Made by a program: the position numbers and the translations under genes. Positions 1 through 7,871 of a stretch of DNA of 13,297 nt are shown piece by piece. The notes below the pieces were generated by a model. It was not told where the DNA came from. It saw only the letters and a program-made list of their open reading frames with translations, and did no database searches. The number at the start of each line of letters is the position of its first letter. Positions within the stretch are counted from its first letter, which is position 1. This DNA comes from an uncultured Colwellia sp. (GTDB lineage: Bacteria > Pseudomonadota > Gammaproteobacteria > Enterobacterales > Alteromonadaceae): the NCBI GenBank assembly GCA_913020705.1, contig CAJWBY010000135.1, positions 1-13,297 on the forward strand, written 5' to 3'.

Positions 1-1529
1 GTACGAATTGCTTTATCAACCCAGTGTGGAATATCACCAACATGATTACTAATAGGATTGTATTTTAAGCGTCTGACTGATGCCTGATCAGATGATCGAG
101 AAAGCGCCGTGCCATAAGGTAACTTATTGGTGATCATTTCATAAATGATGCAACCCAAAGAAAACATATCAGACTGTGTTGTGCCGGAATTGCCTAAAAG
201 GTATTCCGGCGCCGTGTAATTTTTGGTGCCTAATAGTTCATTACGCTCAACCGGTGTTGAAATATCGGCAATACCAGCAATTTTAGTCGAACCAAAATCG
301 ACAATTTTCACTAAACCTTCACCGGTGATCATAATGTTGCCAGGTTTAATATCCTGATGCAGCATATCCATACGATGAAAAGCACGTAAGCCTGACACGG
401 CTTGTGAAACGATATTCCTAATGACAGTCAGATCAGGTTCGGTTTGATCTATCATCCATTGTTCAAGCGTTCTACCTTCAATATACTCCATCACGTAATA
501 CATAAAATGCCGTGGCCGCTGTTGTTCCATTGTTCTAATCACATGAGGACTATCAATACGTCGTCCTACCCACTCTTCTAATTGAAAACGCTCTAAATAC
601 GCGGGGTCATCTTCAAAATTAACTGACGGTGTTTTGATGACCACCTTTTCGTCAGTATCACTATCTACGGCAAGATATAATTGGCTAGTTGAGCTCGCAT
701 GTAATTCTCTAGTAATTCGATAACCATCTAAAATCACACCTTCATAAAGTTCAGGAGGAAAAGGCAAAGCGGTTAACTGTGAAAAGACTTCATCGGCATC
801 TTGTGACGGTAACTCCATCACCTGAATTAACTGACAACTCACGTTATCAGCACTTTTCATTTCTAAAGCCCGCTCAACAATACTTTCACAAAGTATGTCG
901 AGGTCCGATTCAGTAGATTGCAAAATGGTTGCTATCTTTTTATCGGAAAGGTAATCATGAACACCATCTGTGGTGAGCAAAAACACATCACCAACATCAA
1001 CAGTTAACGTTTTATAATCAATATCTAAGCGATAATCTACGCCCATTGCACGAGCAAGGTATTCTTTTTCACCAGGTATTTGGATACGATGATCCGTCGT
1101 TAATTGTTCGAGATTTTTTCCTCGTAACAAATATATTCGTGTATCGCCAACATGAAAAAGATGAGCCGTTGTCGATTTAATCACCAACGCAGTAAAGGTA
1201 CTGACTAAGCCTCGTTCACTATCCCGATATTGATTACTCTGACTATATAACCAATTATTAATGGCAGTTAAGACTTTGCCACCAGATTTTTTTACTGACC
1301 AGGAATCAGGCGTGCTGAAATAATCATCTAAGAAACCTGTAACACAACACTGGCTAGCTTGTTTCGCTTCTGCACTACTGCTCACGCCATCCGCTAAAGC
1401 ACAAGCAATACCCTTTCCAGCCAACAAATTAATATTGTCAGGGATCATATGACCTAAAGAATCTTGGTTTTCTTCCTTTACGCCTTTTGTAGAGTAAGAT
1501 CCAATATTAACTTTAAGTTTATCTGCCAC
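1..1529 (-). CDS. PP2C phosphatase-Ser/Thr kinase fusion protein (C-terminus cut off by window edge)
   Basis: A continuous open frame gives 509 residues before the window ends. The start is GTG at 1529, preceded by AGGGGTGA at normal spacing; the upstream GTG at 1536 is out of frame. Residues 1-240 form a PP2C-type phosphatase with metal-site motifs NQD (21-23), ADG (46-48), TTDG (187-190) and DN (228-229). Residues 268-509+ form a Hanks-type kinase with Lys299 (VIK), HQDIKPGN (391-398), DFG (411-413) and a PEY activation segment end (441-443). The ATP-binding P-loop (about 273-285) lacks the usual glycines, and HRD is HQD; I believe HQD is common in bacterial kinases of this type. The missing part is probably the kinase C-lobe end and perhaps a tail. 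It follows narK by 73 nt. Similar kinase genes lie between nasA and nirB in Pseudomonas nitrate-assimilation clusters, so a role in controlling nitrate assimilation is inferred; its substrate is unknown. Confidence 0.9.
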   Translation of the reverse strand, partial: MADKLKVNIGSYSTKGVKEENQDSLGHMIPDNINLLAGKGIACALADGVSSSAEAKQASQCCVTGFLDDYFSTPDSWSVKKSGGKVLTAINNWLYSQSNQYRDSERGLVSTFTALVIKSTTAHLFHVGDTRIYLLRGKNLEQLTTDHRIQIPGEKEYLARAMGVDYRLDIDYKTLTVDVGDVFLLTTDGVHDYLSDKKIATILQSTESDLDILCESIVERALEMKSADNVSCQLIQVMELPSQDADEVFSQLTALPFPPELYEGVILDGYRITRELHASSTSQLYLAVDSDTDEKVVIKTPSVNFEDDPAYLERFQLEEWVGRRIDSPHVIRTMEQQRPRHFMYYVMEYIEGRTLEQWMIDQTEPDLTVIRNIVSQAVSGLRAFHRMDMLHQDIKPGNIMITGEGLVKIVDFGSTKIAGIADISTPVERNELLGTKNYTAPEYLLGNSGTTQSDMFSLGCIIYEMITNKLPYGTALSRSSDQASVRRLKYNPISNHVGDIPHWVDKAIR

Positions 1530-1549
1530 TTATCACCCCTGAAAACAAA

Positions 1550-1580
1550 ACAACTCACCCGTCAAAGAGTGAGCTGTTGT
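1550..1580 (-). terminator. Intercistronic terminator-like hairpin between narK and the kinase gene
   Basis: On the minus strand ACAA and CTCAC (separated by a 3-nt bulge) pair with GTGAG and TTGT around a 10-nt loop, and the tail TTTGTTTTC follows. The stem is only nine pairs and the U-run is interrupted, so it may terminate partially and lower kinase expression relative to narK, rather than end the operon. Confidence 0.4.
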
Positions 1581-1602
1581 AGTTTAGCTTAATCCCAACG
1601 AT

Positions 1603-3069
1603 TTAATGCACATCAATCATTTGCACGGTGCCATCCGGCAGGATTTCTGCCATTTGACCTGATGGCTCATCCATAAACTGAACGGCAATTAGAGTAACCA
1701 CGGCAGTAGCTGCAATCACTAAGAAGAAAGTTTGTGCCGAAACTAATGATAATACCGTTAAGAATGCCACTGCACCTACATTACCGTATGCACCAGCCAT
1801 ACCTGCCACTTGGCCTGTTAAACGGCGTTTTACTAGCGGTACCACAGCAAATACAGCGCCTTCTCCAGCCTGTACAAAGAACGAACACGCCATCGTAGCC
1901 AGTACAGCAAGAACGATTGCCCATTCTGCTGTAATCAAACTCATCACGTAATAACCCACAGCCAAACCGGCAATACATATAGTTAATGTTTTCTTACGGC
2001 CAAAACGGTCACTAAATAAACCACCAATCGGCCGTGAAACTAGGTTCATAAATGCAAACCCTGATGCTAATATACCGGCTTGTACCGCTGTAATATCAAA
2101 GGTATTACTGAAAAATAATGGCAACATAGATACCACGGCAAGCTCTGAACCAAATGTTGCTAAATAAGCCAAATCTAATACGGCAACTTGTTTGAAGTTA
2201 TATTGATGAATTTTAGGCACAGGGTTAACAAAAATGTCTTTATTAACTTGGTAAATGCTATAAACCTGATATAGATAAAGCACACCCAGTCCAACATAAA
2301 TCGCTTGAGCAACACCTGCTGACAACAAACTCACACCACTAGGTGATAACTTCCATGCTAATAAAGCCAACGCAGCATAAAGGGGAATATTCATCACTAG
2401 ATAGAGATAAAAGTCACCAACGCTAGTGACTTCCATACCCCCTGATTTTTTAGGTTTAAAGTACGTAGAACCTTTCGGTGTATCAGTAACACTATTGTAA
2501 TAGATGAAAGCATAAACAAGCGCCACCGCCCCCGTTAAGGCAACCGCATAACGCCAGCCATCATCGCCACCAAACATGAGCGCAATTGTCGGCAAACTCA
2601 TCGCAGCAGCAGCTGAACCAAAGTTACCCCAACCGCCATAGATACCTTCTGCTAAACCAACTTGTTTGGCTGGATACCATTCTGAAATCATGCGAATTCC
2701 GATCACAAAACCAGCACCTACAAAACCCAACATAAAACGAGCCACAGCAAGTTGTTCGAAACTATCGGCCATCGCAAAAAAGAAACAAATAAAACTCGAG
2801 ATCCCTAATAATAGGGAATACATAATTTTAGGGCCGTATTTATCGACCAACATACCCACAATAATGCGAGCAGGTATAGTCAATGCCACGTTTAATATTA
2901 AGATTGTTTTAATTTGTTGGTCGGTTAACCCTAAGGATTCTTGAATTGAAATCAATAATGGGGCATGGTTAAACCAAACAACAAAACTAATAAAAAAGGC
3001 CATCCAGCTTAAGTGCAATATTCGCGTATTGCCACTAAAGGATAATAACTTTAGATTTTGTGCAGACAT
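1603..3069 (-). CDS. narK: NarK/NasA-family nitrate/nitrite MFS transporter
   Basis: Inner-membrane major facilitator protein of 488 residues moving nitrate and/or nitrite. Visible family marks are the nitrate signature in the N-half ([15 protein letters not shown], about 142-156) and its counterpart in the C-half ([12 protein letters not shown]). The two substrate-binding arginines expected of the family are in IPARIIVG (TM2) and LVSRPIGG (TM8), each followed by an MFS motif-A loop ([14 protein letters not shown]). The central loop, roughly residues 195-295, is long and holds two extra hydrophobic stretches, which suggests about 14 membrane segments rather than 12. The start is ATG at 3069 with a weak AGAGAA ribosome site. 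It has its own sigma-54 promoter about 50 nt upstream and no attenuator leader. The kinase/phosphatase gene follows and is probably co-transcribed. Whether it imports nitrate, exports nitrite or exchanges them cannot be told from sequence. Confidence 0.95.
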   Translation of the reverse strand: MSAQNLKLLSFSGNTRILHLSWMAFFISFVVWFNHAPLLISIQESLGLTDQQIKTILILNVALTIPARIIVGMLVDKYGPKIMYSLLLGISSFICFFFAMADSFEQLAVARFMLGFVGAGFVIGIRMISEWYPAKQVGLAEGIYGGWGNFGSAAAAMSLPTIALMFGGDDGWRYAVALTGAVALVYAFIYYNSVTDTPKGSTYFKPKKSGGMEVTSVGDFYLYLVMNIPLYAALALLAWKLSPSGVSLLSAGVAQAIYVGLGVLYLYQVYSIYQVNKDIFVNPVPKIHQYNFKQVAVLDLAYLATFGSELAVVSMLPLFFSNTFDITAVQAGILASGFAFMNLVSRPIGGLFSDRFGRKKTLTICIAGLAVGYYVMSLITAEWAIVLAVLATMACSFFVQAGEGAVFAVVPLVKRRLTGQVAGMAGAYGNVGAVAFLTVLSLVSAQTFFLVIAATAVVTLIAVQFMDEPSGQMAEILPDGTVQMIDVH

Positions 3070-3115
3070 AAGGTGTTCTCTTGAGCGCTTCTACCGACAT
3101 TGGTGAACATCACAT

Positions 3116-3131
3116 TGCTGGAATCATGCCA
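3116..3131 (-). promoter_or_regulatory. Sigma-54 promoter of narK
   Basis: The minus-strand sequence TGGCATGATTCCAGCA has GG (3130-3129) and GC (3118-3117) separated by exactly 10 nt, the -24/-12 spacing of RpoN promoters. The -24 half is good and the -12 half (AGCA instead of TTGCA) is weaker. The predicted start near 3105 gives a leader of about 35 nt with no hairpin. Confidence 0.65.
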
Positions 3132-3214
3132 AATAGTAAGGAGTTGTTTAATAAAGGAAAAGAGTAGTATTCAATAAAACATAAGCACCATGTTATCGCA
3201 GATATGTATATTGA

Positions 3215-3231
3215 CGCACTAAGACAGTGCA
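3215..3231. promoter_or_regulatory. NtrC-type enhancer dyad upstream of narK
   Basis: CGCACTAAGACAGTGCA carries GCAC-N7-GTGC, the core of the NtrC consensus TGCACC-N5-GGTGCA. Its centre is about 118 bp upstream of the predicted narK start site, a normal distance for an NtrC enhancer. A second, poorer copy (AGCACCATGTTATCGCA, 3184-3200) lies 31 bp away, close to three helical turns, as tandem NtrC sites often do. Confidence 0.6.
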
Positions 3232-3270
3232 GTTTTTTCTTTCTCGCTGAACGACTAATTTTATTAGCGT

Positions 3271-4326
3271 TTATTCCACTGGAATATCAAGCCAAAACAC
3301 GGTACCAACTGCTTGATGTCGATAGTTGATCTCTATGGAAAGAATATCACAAATAAGTTTCGCTTTAGCTAAGCCTAAACCTATACCTGATTTGTCAGAG
3401 TTTTCCATACGTAATCTGGCAAATGGATCAAACACTTCATAATGACGTTTTTCACTAATACCATACCCGGTATCACTGATGTTTAATCTGATGATTTTTT
3501 CATTAATTTTTTCACTCGTGATGATGACCTTGCCATCTTCATAATTATAAAGAATGGCATTATCTATAATAATTTGAAGTACTTCAGTTAACAATGCTGG
3601 ATCAGAGTGTATTTCTATACTGTTATTAGTGAAATTTTCTTGTCTTATAAGGGTGATATTTTTTTGTTTTGCAACGCTGTTATTTTTTTCAATAAGAGTA
3701 TCAATAAAATTAGTCAGCTTAATTGTTTTTTTCTCAGCTACTACTTCACCATCTTGAACTTCAGCAAAGGAAATAGCTGTTTCAACCATTTTCAGTAAGT
3801 TTTCACCAGCCTTATCAATATATTCTACATTTTCAAGATCGTCTTTATTGAGTGTATTTGACAGTTTCAACATTTTAGAAAAACCGAGAATAATGTTTAA
3901 TGGTGTTCTAAACTCGTGATTCATTGCCGATAAAAACTTAGATTTCACCTGACTAACTCTAATCAAACTCTCAGTTTGAAGCATCAATTCATTATTTTTA
4001 TTTTTAATTACAATAACAACAATACCAACGCCAAGAATCGCTAAGATCGCTAATGCCCGGTTTGTGAGTACTTTCCAAAACTCCCCTCCTTGTGGAGATA
4101 AAAACAAACCCAAAACGGTTAAACAAACACCCAATAAAACAGTTAGGTAAGTGATTTTTTTTGATTTAATGTTTAGTGTAAATAAGACAGGAAGAATATA
4201 AGGTACGCCACCCGCCACGCCTAAAGCGACAGAGAAATCAAAGCTAATACCTGCAATAAACAATAAAACAACCACCAAATAGGCGCTATTAAATTCGTTT
4301 CTTAGTAATTTCGAAGTTTCATTCAT
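3271..4326 (-). CDS. Membrane-anchored sensor histidine kinase
   Basis: 351 residues. The N-terminal 110 residues are hydrophobic and suggest three to five membrane segments (about 15-50, 58-78, 90-108) with little periplasmic material, so sensing is likely within or at the membrane. HisKA follows with the H-box NHEFRTPLN (phospho-acceptor His137). The HATPase domain has the N-box around Asn256 (IIIDNAI), G1 at DTGYG (285-289) and G2 at GIGLGLA (314-320). All catalytic boxes are intact and there is no receiver domain, so the partner regulator is elsewhere or the output is not classical. The ATG at 4326 overlaps the end of the EAL gene by 8 nt (ATGAATGA), so the two are translationally coupled. 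No strong terminator follows before the narK promoter. The ligand is unknown. Confidence 0.92.
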   Translation of the reverse strand: MNETSKLLRNEFNSAYLVVVLLFIAGISFDFSVALGVAGGVPYILPVLFTLNIKSKKITYLTVLLGVCLTVLGLFLSPQGGEFWKVLTNRALAILAILGVGIVVIVIKNKNNELMLQTESLIRVSQVKSKFLSAMNHEFRTPLNIILGFSKMLKLSNTLNKDDLENVEYIDKAGENLLKMVETAISFAEVQDGEVVAEKKTIKLTNFIDTLIEKNNSVAKQKNITLIRQENFTNNSIEIHSDPALLTEVLQIIIDNAILYNYEDGKVIITSEKINEKIIRLNISDTGYGISEKRHYEVFDPFARLRMENSDKSGIGLGLAKAKLICDILSIEINYRHQAVGTVFWLDIPVE

Positions 4327-5575
4327 CTTGCCAGTCTAAATCACAACAGAATACGATTAGACTACCATCAACTTTTATCGCTTTGGAAATAGTGATACAT
4401 AAATGCAAGCCAGCTACGGATAAGTAAGGGCGAGTCACTTGTAGTTTACCCGGTTGCCCTATCGCTCGATAATGATAGTGTTTTTGAGACCAATTTGCTT
4501 TATCTCCAGATAATAAAGGTGCAAAACGATCACTAATCTGTTGCTGATAGTTTGGAGAATGAATGCTTTTACCAACTTGATGACCACTTTCATCTAATAA
4601 AAAACATCTTACTGCTCGCTCTTCAGAAAACACCTGCATTGCACTTTTCTCAAAATCTAAAGATGCATTAAAAAGCTTAATGGCTTGGTCATATATTTTT
4701 CTAAACCGTGAAAAATGTTGATCTAATTGAACGGTCTGTTCGCGACATCGGTTTTGTTGTCTTACGATCAATTCGGCTAATGAAGTATCGAGTGCCTGAT
4801 CATATTCAATCGCTGGTTTTGGTTTCGAAAAATAAAACCCTTGTAGCATATCCGCATTCACCTCGATTGCAATTAATGCTTCTTCTTCGGTTTCTACACC
4901 TTCAATAATGACAAGACTACCTGTTCCATGTACTAATGAAACGATGCCAGACAATGCCCTTTTTAACTTAGCACTTGTTGTCGCACGCTGAATTAAACTT
5001 CGATCTAACTTGACGATATCTGGTTCTAATTCCCAGATCCGATCAAAATTAGAGTGGCCTGCTCCAAAGTCATCTATCGCAATTAAACATCCCATCGAAC
5101 GAAAATGTGCGATTAACGATTTTAAATACACCCTATCTGTTATTTCACTTTCTAGGATCTCTATCACCACCCGTTCAGGTTTAATCCCATTAACTGAAAA
5201 CATCTTATCCATAAATCCTGGATGCGGCTTTTCAAGCGCCAAACACTGTGAATCTAAATTAATAAATAACCACTCATTGCTTGTTTGCTGCCGAGAAAAA
5301 TTCTTCACATGCAAACTACGGCACGTTCGATCTAATGAAAGGAATTCAGCACTAGACTTAGGACTAATAAAAAGTGCCTCCACTGAACAAGCAGAATTGC
5401 TTTTATCAAATGGACGAATAAGCCCTTCATACCCCACTACACGCCTATGAGGAACACTGATAATAGATTGAAATGCACTTGTTAACATGAAATTTCTGAA
5501 CGATGCTGTAACTGCGTTTTCTTTTTTACTAAAGTTTTTTTGTGGAGCAGTTTCCATTTCAACCACATTAGACAT
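4319..5575 (-). CDS. EAL-domain cyclic-di-GMP phosphodiesterase with C-terminal sensory-like domain
   Basis: I place the start at ATG 5575, one base overlapping the stop of the STAS-like gene (TAATG), giving 418 residues. The GTG five codons earlier has no room for a ribosome site. Residues 30-260 are an EAL domain: EGLIR replaces EALxR (Glu50 kept), with Asn106 (FINLD), Glu139 (VIEILE), DDFGAGHS (168-175), Lys189 (KLDRS), Glu225 (IIEGVE) and QGFYFSKP (245-252). Every metal- and substrate-binding residue I expect is present, so it is probably an active c-di-GMP hydrolase. Residues about 285-418 form a second domain, possibly PAS/Cache-like, that I cannot name with certainty; it ends in a YRAIGQPGKLQVTRPYLS stretch and a Cys-Cys-Asp-Leu-Asp tail. 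No membrane segment is seen, so it should be cytoplasmic. It is coupled to genes on both sides. Confidence 0.9.
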   Translation of the reverse strand: MSNVVEMETAPQKNFSKKENAVTASFRNFMLTSAFQSIISVPHRRVVGYEGLIRPFDKSNSACSVEALFISPKSSAEFLSLDRTCRSLHVKNFSRQQTSNEWLFINLDSQCLALEKPHPGFMDKMFSVNGIKPERVVIEILESEITDRVYLKSLIAHFRSMGCLIAIDDFGAGHSNFDRIWELEPDIVKLDRSLIQRATTSAKLKRALSGIVSLVHGTGSLVIIEGVETEEEALIAIEVNADMLQGFYFSKPKPAIEYDQALDTSLAELIVRQQNRCREQTVQLDQHFSRFRKIYDQAIKLFNASLDFEKSAMQVFSEERAVRCFLLDESGHQVGKSIHSPNYQQQISDRFAPLLSGDKANWSQKHYHYRAIGQPGKLQVTRPYLSVAGLHLCITISKAIKVDGSLIVFCCDLDWQDE

Positions 5576-5940
5576 TAGCAACTTAGCCACTCCAATGCTT
5601 TTGTTCGACTGAAAAAAACCTCTGAATCAAATTCATCTGGCCGAACCACCGCATTATCGATCTCTTCTCGTCCAGTTTGTTCACATCTAATTAAAAATGC
5701 CGTTTTGGCATTTATCAATAAATGTTGTTCTGAAATGTAGTTCGCTAAGATAATTTTTTCTTCTGGTGTAATATGCATTTTTGCCGCAATTAGATTGATT
5801 AAAATTCGTGGATAATCCCTATCCTTCAAAATTTCAACACCAAGTTTTACCGCTTGCATTCGCTCTGTAAAAATCACTGTGCCTGTATACTCACATTCAA
5901 CTATTTCATGTTCCAGATCTAGTTTAAATTCATAACTCAT
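5575..5940 (-). CDS. Small STAS/SpoIIAA-like domain protein
   Basis: 121 residues with no signal peptide or membrane segment. The pattern is a beta-rich N-terminus (YEFKLDLEHEIVECEYTG), a helix, RILINLIAAKMHITPEEK in the middle, and a final FFSRTKALEWL. This resembles the SpoIIAA-like/STAS-SEC14 single-domain proteins, whose ending is typically an F..aeeALaWL helix. Its role is not known; STAS-like proteins usually act by binding partner proteins. The start is ATG 5940 with AAGG upstream, 26 nt after nrtD, and it overlaps the EAL gene by one base. Partnership with the EAL protein and histidine kinase is therefore likely. Confidence 0.75.
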   Translation of the reverse strand: MSYEFKLDLEHEIVECEYTGTVIFTERMQAVKLGVEILKDRDYPRILINLIAAKMHITPEEKIILANYISEQHLLINAKTAFLIRCEQTGREEIDNAVVRPDEFDSEVFFSRTKALEWLSC

Positions 5941-5966
5941 GGTTTTACCTTCAAATTTTGGTCTAG

Positions 5967-6758
5967 TTATGCCACTTTTCTAGCATGACGTTCATGTAAA
6001 AAGTGAATAACTTCTGAACGAAAATGGTTATAGCGACTATCATCTGCAAGTTCTAATCTCTGACGAGGACGAGGTAAATCAACCTCGAGCACATCACCAA
6101 TTGTTGCTGCAGGCCCATTAGTCATCATGACAATTTTGTCCGATAACAAAACGGCTTCATCTACATCATGCGTGATCATAATGACGGTATTATTAAGATT
6201 ACTTTGGATCTCCATTAAGGAGTCTTGTAAATGTGCTCGAGTTAACGCATCAAGCGCACCAAAAGGTTCATCCATCAATAAGACTTTGGGCTCCATTGCT
6301 AAGGCTCTAGCAATTCCGATACGTTGCTTCATGCCACCAGAAATTTCGGACGGCAATTTATCTTTAGCATGACTCATATGAACCAATTCAATATTGTAAT
6401 CAATCCATTCTTTCATCTCTGCAGTGGATTTTTTACCTTTAAAAACAGACTTTACTGCCAACTCGACATTTTCATAAGACGTGAGCCACGGAAATAAAGA
6501 ATGATTTTGAAATACAATCGCACGGTCAGGTCCGGGCTCATTGACTTCTTTACCTTCTAATAAGACCCCGCCAGTTGTTGCCTGATATAAACCACCAACA
6601 ATATTCATTACCGTTGATTTGCCACAACCAGAATGGCCAATGATACTGACAAACTCACCTTTATCTATTTTCAAACTAATATTATCTAAAGCTTTGAATG
6701 GCCCGTTTGCTGTAGGAAATTCAATGCTGACATGATCGATATTTAAGTATTTTTCCAT
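5967..6758 (-). CDS. nrtD: Nitrate ABC transporter ATP-binding subunit (NrtC/NrtD, NasD type)
   Basis: 263 residues; powers nitrate import through NrtB on the cytoplasmic face. Walker A is GHSGCGKST (41-49), the Q-loop is at Gln84, the signature is SGGMKQR (140-146), Walker B is VLLMDEP (159-165), and the switch histidine is His197 (THDVDEA). It is a single ATPase domain without the NrtA-like C-terminal regulatory domain of cyanobacterial NrtC, so it matches NrtD/NasD. ATG 6758 lies 9 nt after the nrtB stop. Its ribosome site AGGA overlaps that stop codon, which indicates coupling. Taurine-type ATPases look similar; the neighbours settle the assignment to nitrate. Confidence 0.93.
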   Translation of the reverse strand: MEKYLNIDHVSIEFPTANGPFKALDNISLKIDKGEFVSIIGHSGCGKSTVMNIVGGLYQATTGGVLLEGKEVNEPGPDRAIVFQNHSLFPWLTSYENVELAVKSVFKGKKSTAEMKEWIDYNIELVHMSHAKDKLPSEISGGMKQRIGIARALAMEPKVLLMDEPFGALDALTRAHLQDSLMEIQSNLNNTVIMITHDVDEAVLLSDKIVMMTNGPAATIGDVLEVDLPRPRQRLELADDSRYNHFRSEVIHFLHERHARKVA

Positions 6759-6767
6759 GAGTATGTC

Positions 6768-7790
6768 CTAGCGAATAACTGCATTTTTGTCGTAAGAAAA
6801 GGATTTCTGTATGGTTAACATAATGCGATCCAACAAGAAACCAAGGATACCAATCGTGACTACTGCTACCATGATACGTCCTAGAGAAGCTGAGCTGCCG
6901 TTTTGGAATTCATCCCAAACAAACTTTCCTAACCCAGGATTTTGAGACAACATTTCAGCTGCAATAAGCACCATCCAGCCAATTCCTAAAGAAATTCTCA
7001 ATCCAGTGAATATCATAGGAATTGAGGATGGTATTACGATCTTAAATACGGTTGTCAGGTAACTAAGCCGTAGTACACGGCCAACATTGATTAGATCTCG
7101 ATCTATCGATGAAACACCAACAGCCGTATTGATTAATGTTGGCCATAAGGAACATAAGGTTACCGTTATCGCTGATGTCACAAATGATTTAGAAAACATG
7201 GGATCATCTGAAACATAAACCGCACTCACCACCATCGTCACAATAGGTAGCCAAGCCAAAGGTGAAACAGGCTTAAAAATCTGAATTAAAGGATTAATGG
7301 CTGAATAAAGCGTATCACTCAAACCGCTAATCACGCCGATAGGAATAGCAATAATGCTAGCAACAACAAAGCCAATGAATACTGTCCATAAACTGGTCAA
7401 TATCTGATCAAAAAAGGTTTTTTTACCGGTATAAGGACGAACTTTTATTTCTGCATCCGGATTTTTGACTAATTTTTCAGCATTACGTTTATCTTGTCGT
7501 TGATAAAACTGTTTTTCTTTTTCACGTTCTGCGTAATGTTCATCTACTAAAATACTTGCTTGTTCCCATACTTGTACGGGGCCGGGTACTTGTCCCAAAC
7601 TTGTAACGACCTTTGCTGCACCGACATGCCATAAACCTAAAAATATAATGAGGGCCAGGATTGGAATCCCCACCATTTTAAGTAACTCTCCGGCCTGTTT
7701 CTCTCGTGCGTCACCTGAAATTAATTTAACCACTGGCACAAACCATGTAAACCCAGTGATCTCAAAAAAATTGATAAATTTGTCTTTCAT
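6768..7790 (-). CDS. nrtB: Nitrate ABC transporter permease NrtB (NasE type)
   Basis: 340 residues, inner-membrane permease of the nitrate importer. A first membrane segment at about 35-56 is followed by a charged segment (about 85-122, rich in Lys, Glu and Arg) that proteobacterial nitrate permeases carry and taurine/sulfonate permeases usually lack. The binding-protein-dependent permease domain covers about 128-330 and includes the EAA-loop region around VGRVLRLSYLTTVFKIVIPS that docks the ATPase. The ATG at 7790 has only a weak AAAGAA ribosome site. It follows nrtA by 81 nt, with a stable hairpin in between, and leads directly into nrtD. Confidence 0.93.
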   Translation of the reverse strand: MKDKFINFFEITGFTWFVPVVKLISGDAREKQAGELLKMVGIPILALIIFLGLWHVGAAKVVTSLGQVPGPVQVWEQASILVDEHYAEREKEKQFYQRQDKRNAEKLVKNPDAEIKVRPYTGKKTFFDQILTSLWTVFIGFVVASIIAIPIGVISGLSDTLYSAINPLIQIFKPVSPLAWLPIVTMVVSAVYVSDDPMFSKSFVTSAITVTLCSLWPTLINTAVGVSSIDRDLINVGRVLRLSYLTTVFKIVIPSSIPMIFTGLRISLGIGWMVLIAAEMLSQNPGLGKFVWDEFQNGSSASLGRIMVAVVTIGILGFLLDRIMLTIQKSFSYDKNAVIR

Positions 7791-7822
7791 GATAATTCTT
7801 TAAATTGTTAATCGGGTTGATG

Positions 7823-7854
7823 TTCAGCCTGCCCGATGTTTTAGGCAAGCTGAA
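7823..7854 (-). other. Stable intercistronic hairpin between nrtA and nrtB
   Basis: TTCAGC-TGCC pairs with GGCA-GCTGAA (ten pairs, one C/A mismatch) around a 10-nt loop. No U-run follows on the minus strand, so it is not a terminator. By analogy with other binding-protein operons it may block 3' exonucleases and keep nrtA mRNA more abundant than nrtB-nrtD mRNA; this role is inferred. Confidence 0.55.
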
Positions 7855-7871
7855 TTTGCTACATATCTAAC

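Noticed and set aside
3216..3237. Plus-strand terminator (GCACT/AGTGC followed by six T residues) before narK
   Set aside because: There is no plus-strand gene for it to end, the stem is only five pairs, and it matches GCAC-N7-GTGC.
3237..3270. Terminator after the histidine kinase gene
   Set aside because: The only hairpin (CTAAT/ATTAG around AAA) is weak and is followed by purines, so read-through towards narK cannot be excluded.
5010..5450. 146-residue plus-strand open frame
   Set aside because: It lies antisense to the conserved EAL domain, has no ribosome site or recognisable domain, and is a shadow frame. The other plus-strand frames in the window are of the same kind.
5576..5590. GTG start for the EAL gene inside the STAS-like gene
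   Set aside because: No space for a ribosome site, and a TAATG stop-start junction is available at 5577-5573.
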